The notes under the pieces: generated by a model
The model's database searches: none
Told to the model about the DNA's origin: nothing
Seen by the model: the letters and a program-made list of their open reading frames with translations, nothing else
NCBI RefSeq assembly: GCF_000499845.2
Contig: NC_023757.2
Coordinates: forward strand, 40,097,162-40,161,161
DNA: 64,000 bases
Reading direction: 5' to 3'
DNA from: Phaseolus vulgaris
Taxonomy: Eukaryota > Streptophyta > Magnoliopsida > Fabales > Fabaceae
In this document: in pieces, positions 12,601 to 23,881 of the stretch
How the letters are laid out: each line of letters opens with the position of its first letter
How positions within the stretch are numbered: position 1 is the first letter of the stretch
Position numbers and translations under genes: made by a program

Positions 12601-13653
12601 CAACTGTAATGGTAGAAGGAAGAGGTGAGACAAGTGTTTGTTAGCTTTTTACTGCTCAACATTCAATCTGGAAAATTTTACTAATGTGGGGTCGTACACT
12701 AATTTACTGCTTCGTACACTAATTTTGCCCCACTATTAATGGATTAGTCTCAATTTCGTCCTACTTTTTTTATAGTTCTCAATTAGGTCCTTTTTTTTCA
12801 TTAAGGCGGATCAATGTGGTACTTTTTATCAATTTGAGCGTAACGCTATTGAGTGGGTGGCAGTATGGCAATTTGGTTGATTATGTGCCAAACGATTTGG
12901 CAACTGTCACAACTTCTCCCTTTGCATTCCTCTTCGACACAACCTCACCCTGAGTCCTACTCCCGGAGTCTGAAGCAAACCCAACCTCATGAGTTTAGCT
13001 TTTCCCTTTGTTCCTTCTTTTCCTTCTTATTTCATTCATGGAGTGGGGTTGAGTAGCCGGAGAAAAGGGATCGAACAGAGAAGCCATCATCTGCAGGTAA
13101 CTCTAGTGATACACCATCAACTAAATTGCCACCCACTTAAGGGCACAATGCTCAAATTTATGGAAGGACCGCATTAATATGTTTTAAAAAGAGACTTAAT
13201 TGGGAACTTTTAAAAAGGTGGGACAAAATAGAGACCGATCGAATAATAGTGGGACAAATTAGTATATTAAGCCAATTAATTATAATAGGAAACGTTATCT
13301 GAGGACTAGACATTAAAATGTACTTGACGGAGCTATTGAGTCGTAGTCTGTTATTGATCTGAAGGCCTCCCCCCTTCCCGATTTGACTGACACGAGAAAT
13401 ATTAAAATTTAATAAACCTTTTCTTTGTATTAATATTGACTGGGTCCCCTTCTGAAATTTCCTTTTTAGCTGTTACGTTTTTAATTTTTGTTCTTTTGAT
13501 TGATGATGTTATTGTGTCCACTGATTTATGCACTGGCGGTAATATTTAGCAGGCAATGGAAATGAAGGTTACAAAGTCGGTGATTTAAATGTAGAAGCTG
13601 AGAAAGTTCCAGCAGATGACGAGGACGATGATGTTGACTGGGAGGAAGGTTGA
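689..13653 (+). CDS. Transcription initiation factor IIE subunit alpha (10 coding exons)
   Basis: Large subunit of general factor TFIIE, which joins the RNA polymerase II pre-initiation complex and recruits TFIIH in the nucleus. Exons: 689-708, 867-989, 1405-1525, 5017-5145, 5337-5446, 5545-5728, 7100-7297, 9337-9576, 9701-9896, 13553-13653, giving 473 aa. All introns are GT-AG and the frame closes exactly. Residues ~8-110 form the winged-helix TFE domain (RRQWVREEDLAKDLKLHTKQ segment). The zinc ribbon is C162-x2-C165 and C187-x2-C190, followed by a basic RRRRREK stretch. The C-terminus is acidic (DDEDDDVDWEEG). The start at 689 is preferred over the in-frame ATG at 850: splicing 708 to 867 gives MIEPYNKLVKLAARAFYDD, which continues the family N-terminus, whereas 850 lies just before a good acceptor (tctcttag). 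The last intron is 3.66 kb and carries several transposon remnants. Confidence 0.93.
2330..2800 (-). mobile_element. Fossil Ty1/copia pol fragment (integrase end to start of reverse transcriptase)
   Basis: Lies in TFIIE-alpha intron 3, antisense to the gene. The minus strand reads GRLFISKDVVFNE (about 2741-2780), the typical end of copia integrase. It then reads EPKNVKQALKDETWLAAMQ (about 2410-2475) and, after an in-frame stop, NNTWTLSLLPTG, the start of the copia reverse transcriptase region. Stops and frame changes make it non-functional. Nothing beyond about 2330 is recognisable as pol. Confidence 0.75.
2890..3285 (+). mobile_element. Possible solo LTR or LTR fragment
   Basis: Plus-strand arrangement typical of a copia LTR: a GC-richer block with a partly repeated TGTCATTCTGTTxTGACAG motif (3060-3122), a TATA box (CTGTATAAATAAC, ~3169-3181), then CTCTGTTGG and AATAAA (~3228). 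Its orientation is opposite to the adjacent pol fossil, so it would be a separate insertion. The ends were not defined. Confidence 0.4.
10201..10557 (-). mobile_element. Fossil Ty1/copia protease-region fragment
   Basis: Minus-strand ORF of 118 codons inside the last TFIIE-alpha intron. The segment SGARDHMTQSSIGFISYRSC resembles the copia protease active-site region (DSGA...HMT...F..Y.PCP). The preceding NTEEILKLRGLLDTL resembles the linker between the gag zinc knuckle and protease. The catalytic DSG aspartate is replaced by histidine (HSGA), so the protease is dead. It is a remnant only, with no flanking LTR seen. Confidence 0.6.
10741..11110 (+). mobile_element. Fossil Ty3/gypsy reverse transcriptase fragment
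   Basis: Plus-strand reading across frameshifts and stops gives FDNLFQEPRG-PPKRDQD, then RIIREMLQAEILDP, then KKKDGV-FCVD-RALNRLAVLDK and VIDELL. These are the ordered N-terminal blocks of gypsy reverse transcriptase (leader, EML..GII.PS, VKKKDGSWRFCVDYRALN, PIPVIDELLDEL). Several internal stops (for example at DGV*, VD*) show that it is inactive. It lies in the last intron of TFIIE-alpha in sense orientation. Confidence 0.8.
12711..13273. mobile_element. Non-autonomous Mutator-like element with long terminal inverted repeats
   Basis: The first ~170 bp (12711-12885) are an imperfect inverted copy of the last ~170 bp (13105-13273). Shared blocks in order are ACTAATTTTGCCCCACTATT, a T-rich tract, CTCAATTAGGTCC, ATTTGAGCGT and GAGTGGGTGGCA. 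Long inverted ends of this kind are typical of Mutator-like elements. The ~220-bp interior is visibly GC-richer and has no transposase. No target-site duplication was established. It lies inside the last TFIIE-alpha intron. Confidence 0.7.
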
Positions 13654-15620
13654 TGAAAAATTATCTGGTCAGTAGTGTGTAATGGCGTATTCTGATTTTC
13701 AAAGGCAAGTGCTCATATAGTAATGCCGCTGCAAATTATGTACAAAACCAAAATTAACTGCTCACATATTCTTGCTTGTGCATCTTATTGTGGTTATGCG
13801 TCCGTGGCTTCAGATAAGGTGCGCAGTTGACTTTTTAGTTGTTAATCATATATTGGATGAAAAATACAACTGGAAAACTTTTTATGCTATAGCCGTCCAA
13901 AAATACTGTCTCCAACTTTATTTCATTGTGATCACATTACTATTTGCCAATGGATACCTAGATTTATGAGTAACGGGGCCATTCCAGCGTTTTACCTGTA
14001 GTGTTGTTGCTCACACCATTGAGGAAAGTGGTGAGCCCTGAATTATATCTCCTCCAGCCATTCCCGACAGGGCCCTCATTTTTCCAAACACATCCAAGTT
14101 CTCTATTTGCCGAAAATGTACAAAAGGTGTAATGAGAGATGGGTAGTGTCTTCGTTGCCTTGCCTGGTATCTTCAATTGGAGTCAAAATTGATATCCATG
14201 AAATTCGATTTACTAATTTATCATTAGGTATTTTTAATTTTTATAATATTTCTTTTAAAATACTAATCTTGTTTAAAATTTTTGTGAAAAGAATTTGTAG
14301 CTGATCGTGACTTTTAATTTTTGTGATCAATTTTTTTGTAGCTTATGTTCGTGATCCTTTTAAGAGAAAAATAATGCATTTAACCCGGATTCCTTTTGTT
14401 TTTCGATGTCTTCTATTTTGGGTTACCCTGCCTCGCAACTATTTTGATTGCTACAATTTTGTATTCCTTTGATTTAATAAAAGAATCAAATTGCAAATTT
14501 TGGTGCATTTATCTGCGGACTGTAAAGTATGGAGGTCAAAGTATATATGTAGTATTTGGTGATAACATGGTTCCTTAACTCAAAAGTCAGAGAAAGCTAG
14601 AAAAGTTTTTAAGACCCACATCCACATGCCCAAGTCCATCAGAAGAGATATATGGGAACATATTTTATCAATTCATTTGTCAGCTTAAATCAAAACAAAC
14701 AATATATTTGAAAGAGGACGGGAGAAAGAGTCTAGTTGAAGCAAGTGTTTTCAGCTCTTCTATGCAACTTTAGCGTGTTCCAACATATATGTATATATAT
14801 AATGTAGAGTACAGAAGTGTGAATTGGCATAATATTGTTTACATGATTGTTATAATTATATTTAAATTTTGGTGAAACGTATCCGAATATTTAATGCCAG
14901 CTCGTTTACGCTGAAGCTGAGCTAAATGTCAAATACCAATGACATTTTATAATTATAACTATGGTTTAAAAATAGAAAATAAAAGAGGGAATTCAAATTT
15001 TGGTATAAGTTTATTTTCTATATTTTAAATCAATTGTCGGTCAATACCTATAAAACAAAAATCTTAGTCAAAATAATCTCACAATTCTATTTTTCTGCCG
15101 GTTTCTATACATCATGTTGCCTTTACCTGCGTTAAGACGAAGAATATCTTCAGAACAGATATTTAACCCGGGAAAACAGGAGGGAAGGTATATCGAATTA
15201 AATGAATTCATCTTGCATTTACAGTGCTGTGTTTCCATTTTACCCTCTTACCATTTTCGATTGTTCCACTTCTCTTGTACACAAAAGTACTCAACGGAGG
15301 TGTCGCTGTTTTTGATACATTAGTGTTAGAAAGCTGAATTTGAAGACTTTAAGAAGCCACCAAATTTTACTAGGCAAAGTACCTTTTCAAGACGTCCCCT
15401 AACTCTTTCCGACTCTATCTTTTTAGGCCATAAGCGATTATATATCAGCTTTTTATGAGAAGTGATGGAGCCTCATAATCGCTGATAACAACACTTAAAG
15501 ATGCTTGTGTTTTAGTAATAAAACAATTGTAATTTTGCATATGTAACAAATAGAATAATCGGTTATTTATCCTTCCACTTTGGCATTTGGTTGGAGAAAT
15601 GTTGGCACTATATGTGATTA
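13654..15620. other. TFIIE-alpha 3' flank and intergenic DNA
   Basis: No ORF here has recognisable homology. The first few hundred bases probably contain the TFIIE-alpha 3' UTR. Short ORFs (for example 13772-13969 and 15114-15323) have no family features. Confidence 0.6.
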
Positions 15621-15848
15621 TTTAATTATATATATATTTATACCCGTAGCTAAGAGCCCTAGGCTAGTTAGAAATTGATGAGGGTGGTGTGGTGGTAGTG
15701 TCAGTATATAATAGAAGGTTTGACAATGTGGTCTTAATGACTCTTTGTTCCTTGAACGCAAAGGAAGCTTCATTGGAAGAAGAATGGTCGACAATTCTGC
15801 CCCCTCTCCGCATCTACTGGACCTTCCAACTTAACTCAACCCCTCTTC

Positions 15849-15885
15849 TTCTCTCTCTCTCTCTCTCTCTGAAAATATAAAAAAA
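15849..15885 (+). promoter_or_regulatory. CT-microsatellite followed by TATA-like box, CLE gene leader
   Basis: A CT repeat (about 15849-15870) is followed by AAATATAAAAAAATAA. This could be a core promoter giving transcription start near 15905. Another TATA-like string (TATATATATTTATACCCG, ~15628-15645) is an alternative, so the start site is not fixed. Confidence 0.35.
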
Positions 15886-15904
15886 TAATAAGCTATAGTC
15901 TATA

Positions 15905-16141
15905 ATGGAAGCAAACAGTCCCATGTCAAGCTTCCGTAGCAGCATTTCTTATGCATGCTTACCACCTTCAAGCTGTCAAACCTTCAAAACTCTTACTTCA
16001 TCATCTTCTTCTTCTAAAACCTCATTATTCTTTCTCCTTCCAAAAACCTCTCTCTCTCTCTCCATGCAATCATTCCGATCTCCTTCTACTTTATCTCACC
16101 CATCATCATGTCCCTCATCATCAGACTCCCACATCTACTAA
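15905..16141 (+). other. Upstream ORF overlapping the CLE start codon
   Basis: A 78-codon ORF beginning MEANSPMSSFRSS, rich in Ser and Thr, in a different frame from the CLE precursor. It runs 34 nt past the CLE ATG at 16108. If it is in the mature 5' leader, initiation here would reduce CLE translation. It could equally be non-coding leader sequence that happens to be open, since CT-rich leaders lack stops. Confidence 0.35.
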
Positions 16142-16440
16142 GCTTCATTCTTTGGCTCTTCCTCTTTTCCCTTCTCTTCCATGGCTGGTCTCATTTCAAC
16201 TCCAACACTCATAACCGACTCCACTTCTCTCTCTCTACAAATAGAAAAATCTTAGCAACTGCCCCAGGATTTGACTTCACCCCATTTCTCCATCACCACC
16301 AACACCACCAACACCGCCACCATCAACGCCGTCACCGCCACCGGACTCACATGCCGGACCCAAACCAAACCGAGATTGATCCACGTTACGGTGTTGAGAA
16401 ACGCCTCGTTCCGACTGGTCCAAACCCATTGCACCATTAA
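16108..16440 (+). CDS. CLE: CLE-family signalling peptide precursor (CLE9-13-like)
   Basis: Intronless 110-aa prepropeptide of the CLAVATA3/ESR family: secreted, proteolytically trimmed peptides sensed by CLV1/BAM-type receptor kinases that control meristem, vascular or root development. Residues ~8-26 are a hydrophobic signal peptide (LLSFILWLFLFSLLF). A variable region follows with a marked histidine-rich run (residues ~62-79, HHHQHHQHRHHQ). The extreme C-terminus is the 12-residue CLE domain RLVPTGPNPLHH, preceded by the usual basic VEK site. Prolines at CLE positions 4 and 7, Gly6 and the terminal His-His are intact. There is no C-terminal extension after the CLE box, as in AtCLE9-13-type members. 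The function within the family cannot be assigned from sequence alone, and nodulation CLEs carry a different core. Confidence 0.93.
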   Translation: MSLIIRLPHLLSFILWLFLFSLLFHGWSHFNSNTHNRLHFSLSTNRKILATAPGFDFTPFLHHHQHHQHRHHQRRHRHRTHMPDPNQTEIDPRYGVEKRLVPTGPNPLHH

Positions 16441-19400
16441 TGAGGTTCACATACTTTTGTTTTTTTTTTCTTCTTCTTTTTATTCTTCACCGTTATATAA
16501 TGTAATTTTATGTATTCATAAAGAATTTGTCTAGTTCTAGTAAAAAAAAAAAGAGTGTTATATATACATATTTTCCTATCATTATTTATATTATATCTTT
16601 TTCTGTACATGTGTGCGATGAATATTATTATATCATTCATATATAAATGTACTATACTTCATTGATCCATTCAAGTTTTTAATTTAGAATTTGGTGCATG
16701 ATTGATCCAAGGAGAAGCACTTAATTTGTATTAAGTGGTTCGAATTATAGAGTTAGGTTTTGATGAAACAGGCGCCAATTTGAATATGGCCCACCAATCA
16801 ATTGTCCTAAAGCGACATACTAGATACATCGATAAGGAGATGCTTAAATATTATGCGAAAAAAAAAAAAATAGTATATTGGTGGGTAGTGGTTGTGACGG
16901 CACGGCACATCAAGGAAGAAGAAAACTACAATGTATCCGAAAAGAAATGCATTTTAATATTGGTATTAGTTATATGATAAGAAGGGTCTTTGAAAATACA
17001 TGTGATCGTGCAGGGATGTTAGAAAAGGGTTGACTTAACTTCTTATGATGCTCACGTAGGTCATTTTACCATTTTCTAATATTTTATTTTGCTTCTTCTA
17101 ATTTCAACCGGGTGGGTATTAGTTTGAAGAAGTTTAACCACTTCATTTTCATCCCCACAATGCTGAATGGTGGAGTGGAGGCATCCAATGAGTGTTGAAC
17201 AGTGAAATTAGGCCTCTTTTTGGTCTGTTTGGTGGAGTGCTTAATTGTGGTTTGGGACCTCTTCCTTTCCTTTGTACTTTCACTCACTCACCCTCTCAAA
17301 AACCCTTCCAAATATCTCCTTTCTGTCACCTCACTTTTGGTTCATAGAGGGTTTTTATCTTTTTTTCTTCTTACTGTTTTTATGATTTTGTTACTCTCAC
17401 TTTACCCATTTTCATAGACTGATTACATAGGTTTTTAAGTTATTCAAATTAGTTAAAAAATTTAACCATACTTATTGGCCCAATTCAATGCTCAACCTAC
17501 ACGTAAACATATATAACAAAATATCAATTTTTCAATTATTTAATGTTTTATAAAAAAATAATTGAATGGAGAGATAAGTACATACAGTGTGTTAAAAAAT
17601 ATTTAACTATTTCTTCATTTAATAGATCAATTACCTTAAAAAGATGGAATTAAATAAGTTGGTCTTAGAGTAATTTAAAGAGTGTTGTTTTTCATCCTAT
17701 AGACATAAATTTTTCTAAAAATCTAATGGTTTTAATGAGTAATTGTTTTATATAGAACTTTAAGATAAATTTATATCTCTAATCATTACAGTGAATGGTA
17801 TTGGTTGATTTTCTTTATATGTTTTATCACTATTTAAGGTTGATACGAGAGCCTCAAACAATATAATGTGTTTAGGTTATATAAGAAAAGCACCATTTTT
17901 TATATTTTGACGATATTTCCCAGTTATACGACTCTTAATGTACTAAACCAACTATTCAATAAATATGATTTACATATTTTTTAATTTCTTAAAATTGTAT
18001 TTGTCCTACAAATATCTGGGAGTTATACGAGTTGGCTGACACTTGCAACAAAATACAGTATAATTTTTGTATTCATTTATGTAATAACAATTTGCTCAAT
18101 CTACTAAATAATACCAGTCAATAAAAGTAAAAGAGATATTAAATTTTTAATTTAAGTGATCTTGATAATATAGAATCTCCAGCTAAAATCCATTTAATCC
18201 ACGAGTTATGAAGCTAGGTATAAAAAAAATTATTAAAAAATTTATCAATGCTAATTCACTCCTTTGTTAATTATCAAATTACTTTTATTTTGGACAAAAA
18301 AATTATGATGATTTTGATACTTATATTTTTATTCACTTAATATAAGTATATAATTATCTTACCAACTTTGTTTGTAAGATAGTTATACCAGGTTATGTTT
18401 AGTATTTTAGTTTATTTATAAATTTTAAATATGTGAAAGATTATTTATTTTAATTTCTAAAGCGTTGCACCACTATTTAAGATTATGTACAAAGACGTTA
18501 GATTTAGCTATTACCGTTCAAATAATTAAGACATAAGAGAATGTTTAATTTCTAGACATCATTTATGTAAAGATTCTTACATTGTTCTGCATTTATTTAC
18601 AAAAGGTTTTATTAGTTTAACATAATATCCCCTTTCAAGGGATAATAACAAGTCAAACTCATTTCGTTTTTTTAAGTATTAGTTTTTTTAAAAGAAATCA
18701 GTAAATAAATAAATAATTTTTTAGTCAAATATTTATAAATTATTTTTATTTCCATATCACTAATATAAAGTAATTAAAAAGTAAATAAAAAGTAAAAAAA
18801 TATATAAAAAACTATTAAATTGTCTTTAATTTCAAAAATCACCATTAAAAAATATATGATAAAGTATAATTCGATGAACAAATTAACAGAAAAAACTCAT
18901 GCACGAGCTTATTAAATGTTGGATAACATGTGAATCCATTAATTAATGTATTATAATAACTCGAGTTAACTTTTTCTTTCTCTCAATAAGTGACTAAGTT
19001 AAGTTTATTTTCTATTTATATATTATAATTTGGTTGGGTAATTTTTTTTTCTAAAAGTGTGTACAAGAGTTTCAATATTCCCTCTCCCAGAAATTATTTT
19101 TCTAGGAGTGTTTGACATATTTCAAAATTAAAATTCAATAGAGTGTTTGAATGCCCTTTTAAAATGAAATTCACTAAAAAAAATGAGTATTAACCTGATT
19201 TGTGAATTTTTTTTCAAAAAATTGATTTGAAAGTGATAAAGAATTTTTCTAGAATTAAATTCTCAAAAAGATATATATTACACCATTAAGATTTCCAAAG
19301 AAATAATAATATGTTCATGTGGTGTAGAAGCTACAAAGAATGACAATTTTTTTTGTTAGTCAGCAAAGAACAACAGGAAGCCTTCATGCTATTATGATTG

Positions 19401-21730
19401 GATAATCACTTTTCAATAACGAGCCTTCCAGAGATTACTACGGAAACTACACCTTCATTTTTTTAATTCCAATCTTATTCTTTCTAAGTATATGTTAAAA
19501 AAATTCGTAACACACTTTAAAAGGTAATTTTGATGCAGAAATATTTTTTTGGATTGTAGAATCTAAAATTTATTTTAGAATTATATTATGAATTGTACAA
19601 TTTATAAAGTATTTACCTATTAGATTATATAATCTGAAATGCATATTTTAGTAAAAGGGTATTAGGATAGTATAATCTGATAATTCTTATTGAATTAAAT
19701 AATATTTTTTGAATTTTATAATTTATACTGTATTTTTTTAAAGAAAAAATATGTATTTCGGTAAATAAAAAATAATATTTTCTGATAATAGAATCCAGAA
19801 ATATAATTTTATGAATAAAATGGTCTTTTTATCTGATTTATTGGGTGCGTGGAGAACATAAGAAGGTGTAGGAAGAAACAGCCGATTACTGATTCAATTG
19901 TTTTAATGGGCTTAACTGAATTTTGAGAGCTGGGTATGAAAATGGGCTATTTCATTCTGCACCTTTATTGTTTTCAAACTGCACTCCCATATGGTGATGA
20001 GATGACAATTATACCCTTAATAAAATATTTAATATAAACTTATTTCTCTCGCTTTCTCATTTCATCTTATTCCTTTCGTATACCAGCATCATGCAACTCC
20101 TCTCCGCCTTGTAACTTTTTTTTTTATTATAGTTGTTATGCATGTTTATTCTGGATTAAATACTTTACCTTTCAGATTGCATAATACATAATTTATTTTT
20201 AATATTTATGTATATTTCAGATTATATAATTTAGAATTTATTTATAAATATGGATATACAATCTCACAATTCACAAATAATTATTAATATTTTTTTTTTT
20301 AAAGTACATTTTGGATTGTGCAGCAGTACCTTAAAAAATGCATACAAACACTACAAGGATAAATTTGAAGTATTTAAATTTAAGGGGGTGCAGGTTGAAA
20401 TCAGGGAGGTAGAGGAAGAAAAGTCCATGAAAATGTTCGAATCCACCATCAATACTAAATGGGAAGTTGCTTTCTGCACTCTCAAAATTTCTTCCTCCAC
20501 CTTCTTTTATCTTTCGTATTGACCAGTTCGAAGTAAATTTTTTTTAAGGAACTAATCATTTTTAGTTTAATCAATAGCTAATTCAGACTATAATTTACGT
20601 TTTGGAATTGATGACTATTGTCTTAGTGAATTAAAAAATAACAAATCCTTCATTAATGTAAGGAGAAATTTTTTAAATACAAAAAGACAACTACCTACTA
20701 AATGTCATTTTTAAAAAATATATTTGATTGTGATCCTATTTTTCCAATAAAATAACCAGCCAAGTTCTCTTGAAAAAAAAAAAACACACACTGTCTTATT
20801 ATAATCTTTTTTAACAAACTACTTAATAGGATTTTCAAAGATACATGCAGGCATTCCAATGGAAATTTATTCAAACTTTATTGTATAATTAACCTTTTGG
20901 ATTATCAGGTAAAATAATAATGAAAATTAGTTAATAATGGTACAAAGTTGAGTAATACTAGATGAGATGGGTGGAATAAAGAGAGCAAGAAGAAATACAA
21001 TAGAAGACTGTGTTCTTCCTTATATAGTATTTAGATTTTATGGATTTTCTTGAAAAATAAAGTAGTTTGAAGAATAAAAAAAGAGTAACACGATCCATTG
21101 TTTTTGTTAACCTTGAGATAAAAATAAAATTGAAAGAAAAGAAAAAAAAATGTGCAATACATCATTCAATTCATGAAATTCAACAAATTTAATTTCTCTA
21201 ATAAGATTATTTGTGATTTTGGAGAATCTTTATTAAAAAAAATATGTGGTAGTTCCTTATCTAAAACCCATAAGTTATGACTTTTATTTGAATTTACATA
21301 GTGAAGTTATCATTTGAGATGTTGATATCAGAAAAATCAATTTATGATTGTTGAAAGAGAGGCATAAACTTTTAATTTGATGACGATTTAATCCTTACTC
21401 GATATTTGTTGTATCTTCTTTATCAAAATTCTATAGGATTTAACTCTTTAAAAAAGATAATTATTCTACAATATTCCCTAGAATATAAATATAATATGCA
21501 TTGGTCGAATTATTCAAAATGCTTAATTTAAGTGACTAAGTAACAATTACATGATAAAAATAATTGCAAAAAATGTATAAATAAAAGTTGATATGATATT
21601 ATGTTAACAATTCACCCCAATTAAAAATACATTAAAATGAAAATTTAAGAATAAAAATAAGAATTAGCTACTAATAGGAAAAGAAAAAGTATCTATTTTC
21701 CTTACTTCTAAACAGTCAAGAGATATACAC
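16441..21730. other. Gene-free AT-rich intergenic DNA
   Basis: No credible coding region. Short ORFs lack family features. The part 19540-20330 contains scattered palindromic AATC/GATT motifs like those near 53.5 kb and is listed separately. Confidence 0.6.
19540..20330. repeat. Diverged repeat region with GATT..AATC palindromic motifs
   Basis: Recurrent motifs such as GGATTGTAGAATC, AGATTATATAATCTGA and TTCAGATTATATAAT resemble the clearer tandem palindromic array at 53546-53817. The text GTGCGTGGAGAACATAAGAAG (near 19850) also resembles sequence after that array (GGTAACGGAAGAACATATG, near 53870). Probably the same repeat family, strongly decayed. Confidence 0.4.
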
Positions 21731-22097
21731 TACAAGAAATTGCTTATTTAGCTGCAAAAAAAAATAAGCGAAGGTCTTAGGTCGACACTAAATAGTGTCA
21801 AATAAGCCTTCGTTATTCACAAAATTTAAATAAAATGTGAGAAAGCGTGGGTTATACCTACGCAAACTTTTAAAAAAAAAAGTTGCGTGGGTGGAACGAC
21901 CACTATTAAAAGTATAAAAATAATAAAAATTTAAATGTTTGAAGCACGCTAAATATTTTAAATTAAATTTAAACAAAGAATTAATTTGTATTTATTTGAA
22001 AATTCTTAATTGTTAAGGTTTTGAATATTTTGAGAAAATTTTAAACCCTTATTCAGAAAGTGTTGTTATTCTTAATTGTTAAGGTTCATTCATTAGA
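21731..22097 (+). mobile_element. CACTA-type transposon end with subterminal repeats
   Basis: Begins CACTACAAGAAATTGC, the terminal signature of CACTA (En/Spm) elements. It is followed by short repeats in both orientations (AAGCGAAGG, AAGCCTTCG, GCGTGGGT, ACCTACGC), as expected of subterminal transposase-binding repeats. No matching right end (TTCTTGTAGTG) was found nearby, so the element is truncated or its far end is unrecognised. Confidence 0.55.
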
Positions 22098-22343
22098 AGT
22101 CTCGAATAGCCTTCAGCTTCAGCTTGAACACTGTCGTTCATAAGCAGCGTGCCAGGGAGAAGTCTCGAATAGCCTTCAGCTTCAGCTTGAGCACTGTCGT
22201 TCATAAGCAGCGTGCCAGGGAGAAGTCTCGAATAGCCTTCAGCTTCAACTTGAGCACTGTCGTTCATAAGCAACGTGCCAGGGAGAAGTCTCGAATAGCC
22301 TTCAGCTTCATCTTGAGCACTGTCGTTCATAAGCAGCGTGCCA
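22098..22343. repeat. 63-bp minisatellite, four tandem copies
   Basis: Units begin AGTCTCGAATAGCC at 22098, 22161, 22224 and 22287, spaced exactly 63 bp; the fourth is slightly truncated. Copies differ by only a few bases. Because 63 is a multiple of three, reading frames stay open on both strands. The minus strand gives a 21-residue repeat starting MNDSAQAEAEGYSRLL, and the plus strand gives STVVHKQRAREKSRIAF. There is no sign that either is expressed. Confidence 0.9.
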
Positions 22344-23881
22344 ACGGAGTCTTCGCGGTTTTGCCCTAGGTTTTCATCTTGATTCCTTTCTTTCTGTGTT
22401 ATGTGTAATTTTATTTTTGATTCCTACTCTCAGTTTTGCCCTAACATTGTGTTTTGATTTTCACTGATTCTCTGTGATTTTGTATTTTGTATTCTCAGTG
22501 ATATTGGATTGACTGGTTGAAGAATGACAGAGGGTTGAAGAAGTGAGGGATGAGATGAAAACGTGGTACTATGTTGTGTCCAAAACTTGATCATTGTATT
22601 AGGTAACATATTGCACATAGTCTCTAATTTTTTTAATTCATACAGAGGAGATGAGAAAAAAAGCATAGGTAGAGAAGCCGAATTCTGCAAACTAGAATTT
22701 CATCTAACCAAAATTGAGGTAGCTCGTTCCAGTTAATTTTTTAAGGCACCTGCATTAAAGTAAAGAATCCAAATGACTTTTAAAAGCTTTTAATCTAGAG
22801 AGAGCAATATCCTCACACAGTGTAAAAAAAAAAAAAAACTGTTCATTGACCATGCCATCTAGATATGTATCCCAATGAGGATAAATAAGACTTTAACTAT
22901 TATAAAGGTTACACAGTTTCAAAATCAACATTTAAGTGAAAAGTAGATAATTTCATAAGACTAATCGATGACAAAAATCATAGATGTTTTCAAGTTGTAT
23001 CTTTATTTTATTATGATTACTAACAACTTTTGTTGAGATGTGCTTGTTATTTGTAGCAATTTTACAAAGGTTGAAATGGGGTAAGAACATGTTGGGTTAA
23101 AGAAGGCTTACACATGGTAGGGAAATGTTGAGAAGTGTTGCATACCAATAAGGCATTTGATGAATGATGATGATATTTTGGTGTAATAAATTAAAAAAAT
23201 AATGTAAAGGCGAATTGCATGGTGAATTAAAAATGATCCCTACAAGTCATGTAAAGATGGCTCTTGGGAATGATTAAAAGGGTAGGTCAGAATCCATGGA
23301 CCCAATTCAACTTGCGTGTGCAAAGGGCCTTTACTTTCTTCTTCCTTTAAATATTATTTATCACTATTTGATTTCGCAAGTGTTGAACCATCGATGTTGA
23401 GATTCTAGTGGACCAACACAAACTTCTCTTTCACCAAATCAATAACTCATCCAAATTCTTTGCAAGTGGAACCTAACCTACTTTAACTAATCTCATAATC
23501 CTCTAATACCAAATCAAATTACAACTTCTTTCTCTTACATCAAATAATATTAATACATGGTTACAGAAAATTTCCTTTCATTGTTTATCTTCTTTTCTCA
23601 AAAGCAATGAAAAAAAATGTTAGAACTAAGTATGGGTTCTTATTATATAAACTTTTCATGCATAATATTCTTAATCTCTCCTTATCAAAGAATCAAGGGT
23701 TTGCAATTTGTATTAAGAGAGTAACTAACTGATTCTCAAAATATATAAATATTAAAATCCAAAGTCAACAACACTGCATCAGTGCCGCTTCCACCCCCCG
23801 TTCATTCAACAACTTGCTTTAACTTTCACACACTCAATCACTCCAATGCCGACATGTGCTAAACATAATATAAATCATTCC

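Noticed and set aside
14396..14578. Short ORF with hydrophobic N-terminus between TFIIE-alpha and CLE
   Set aside because: Sixty codons, AT-rich, no family features, and no promoter context distinguishable from background.
22079..22369. Repeat-protein genes in the 63-bp minisatellite
   Set aside because: Frames are open on both strands only because the unit length is divisible by three. No promoter or homology was seen.
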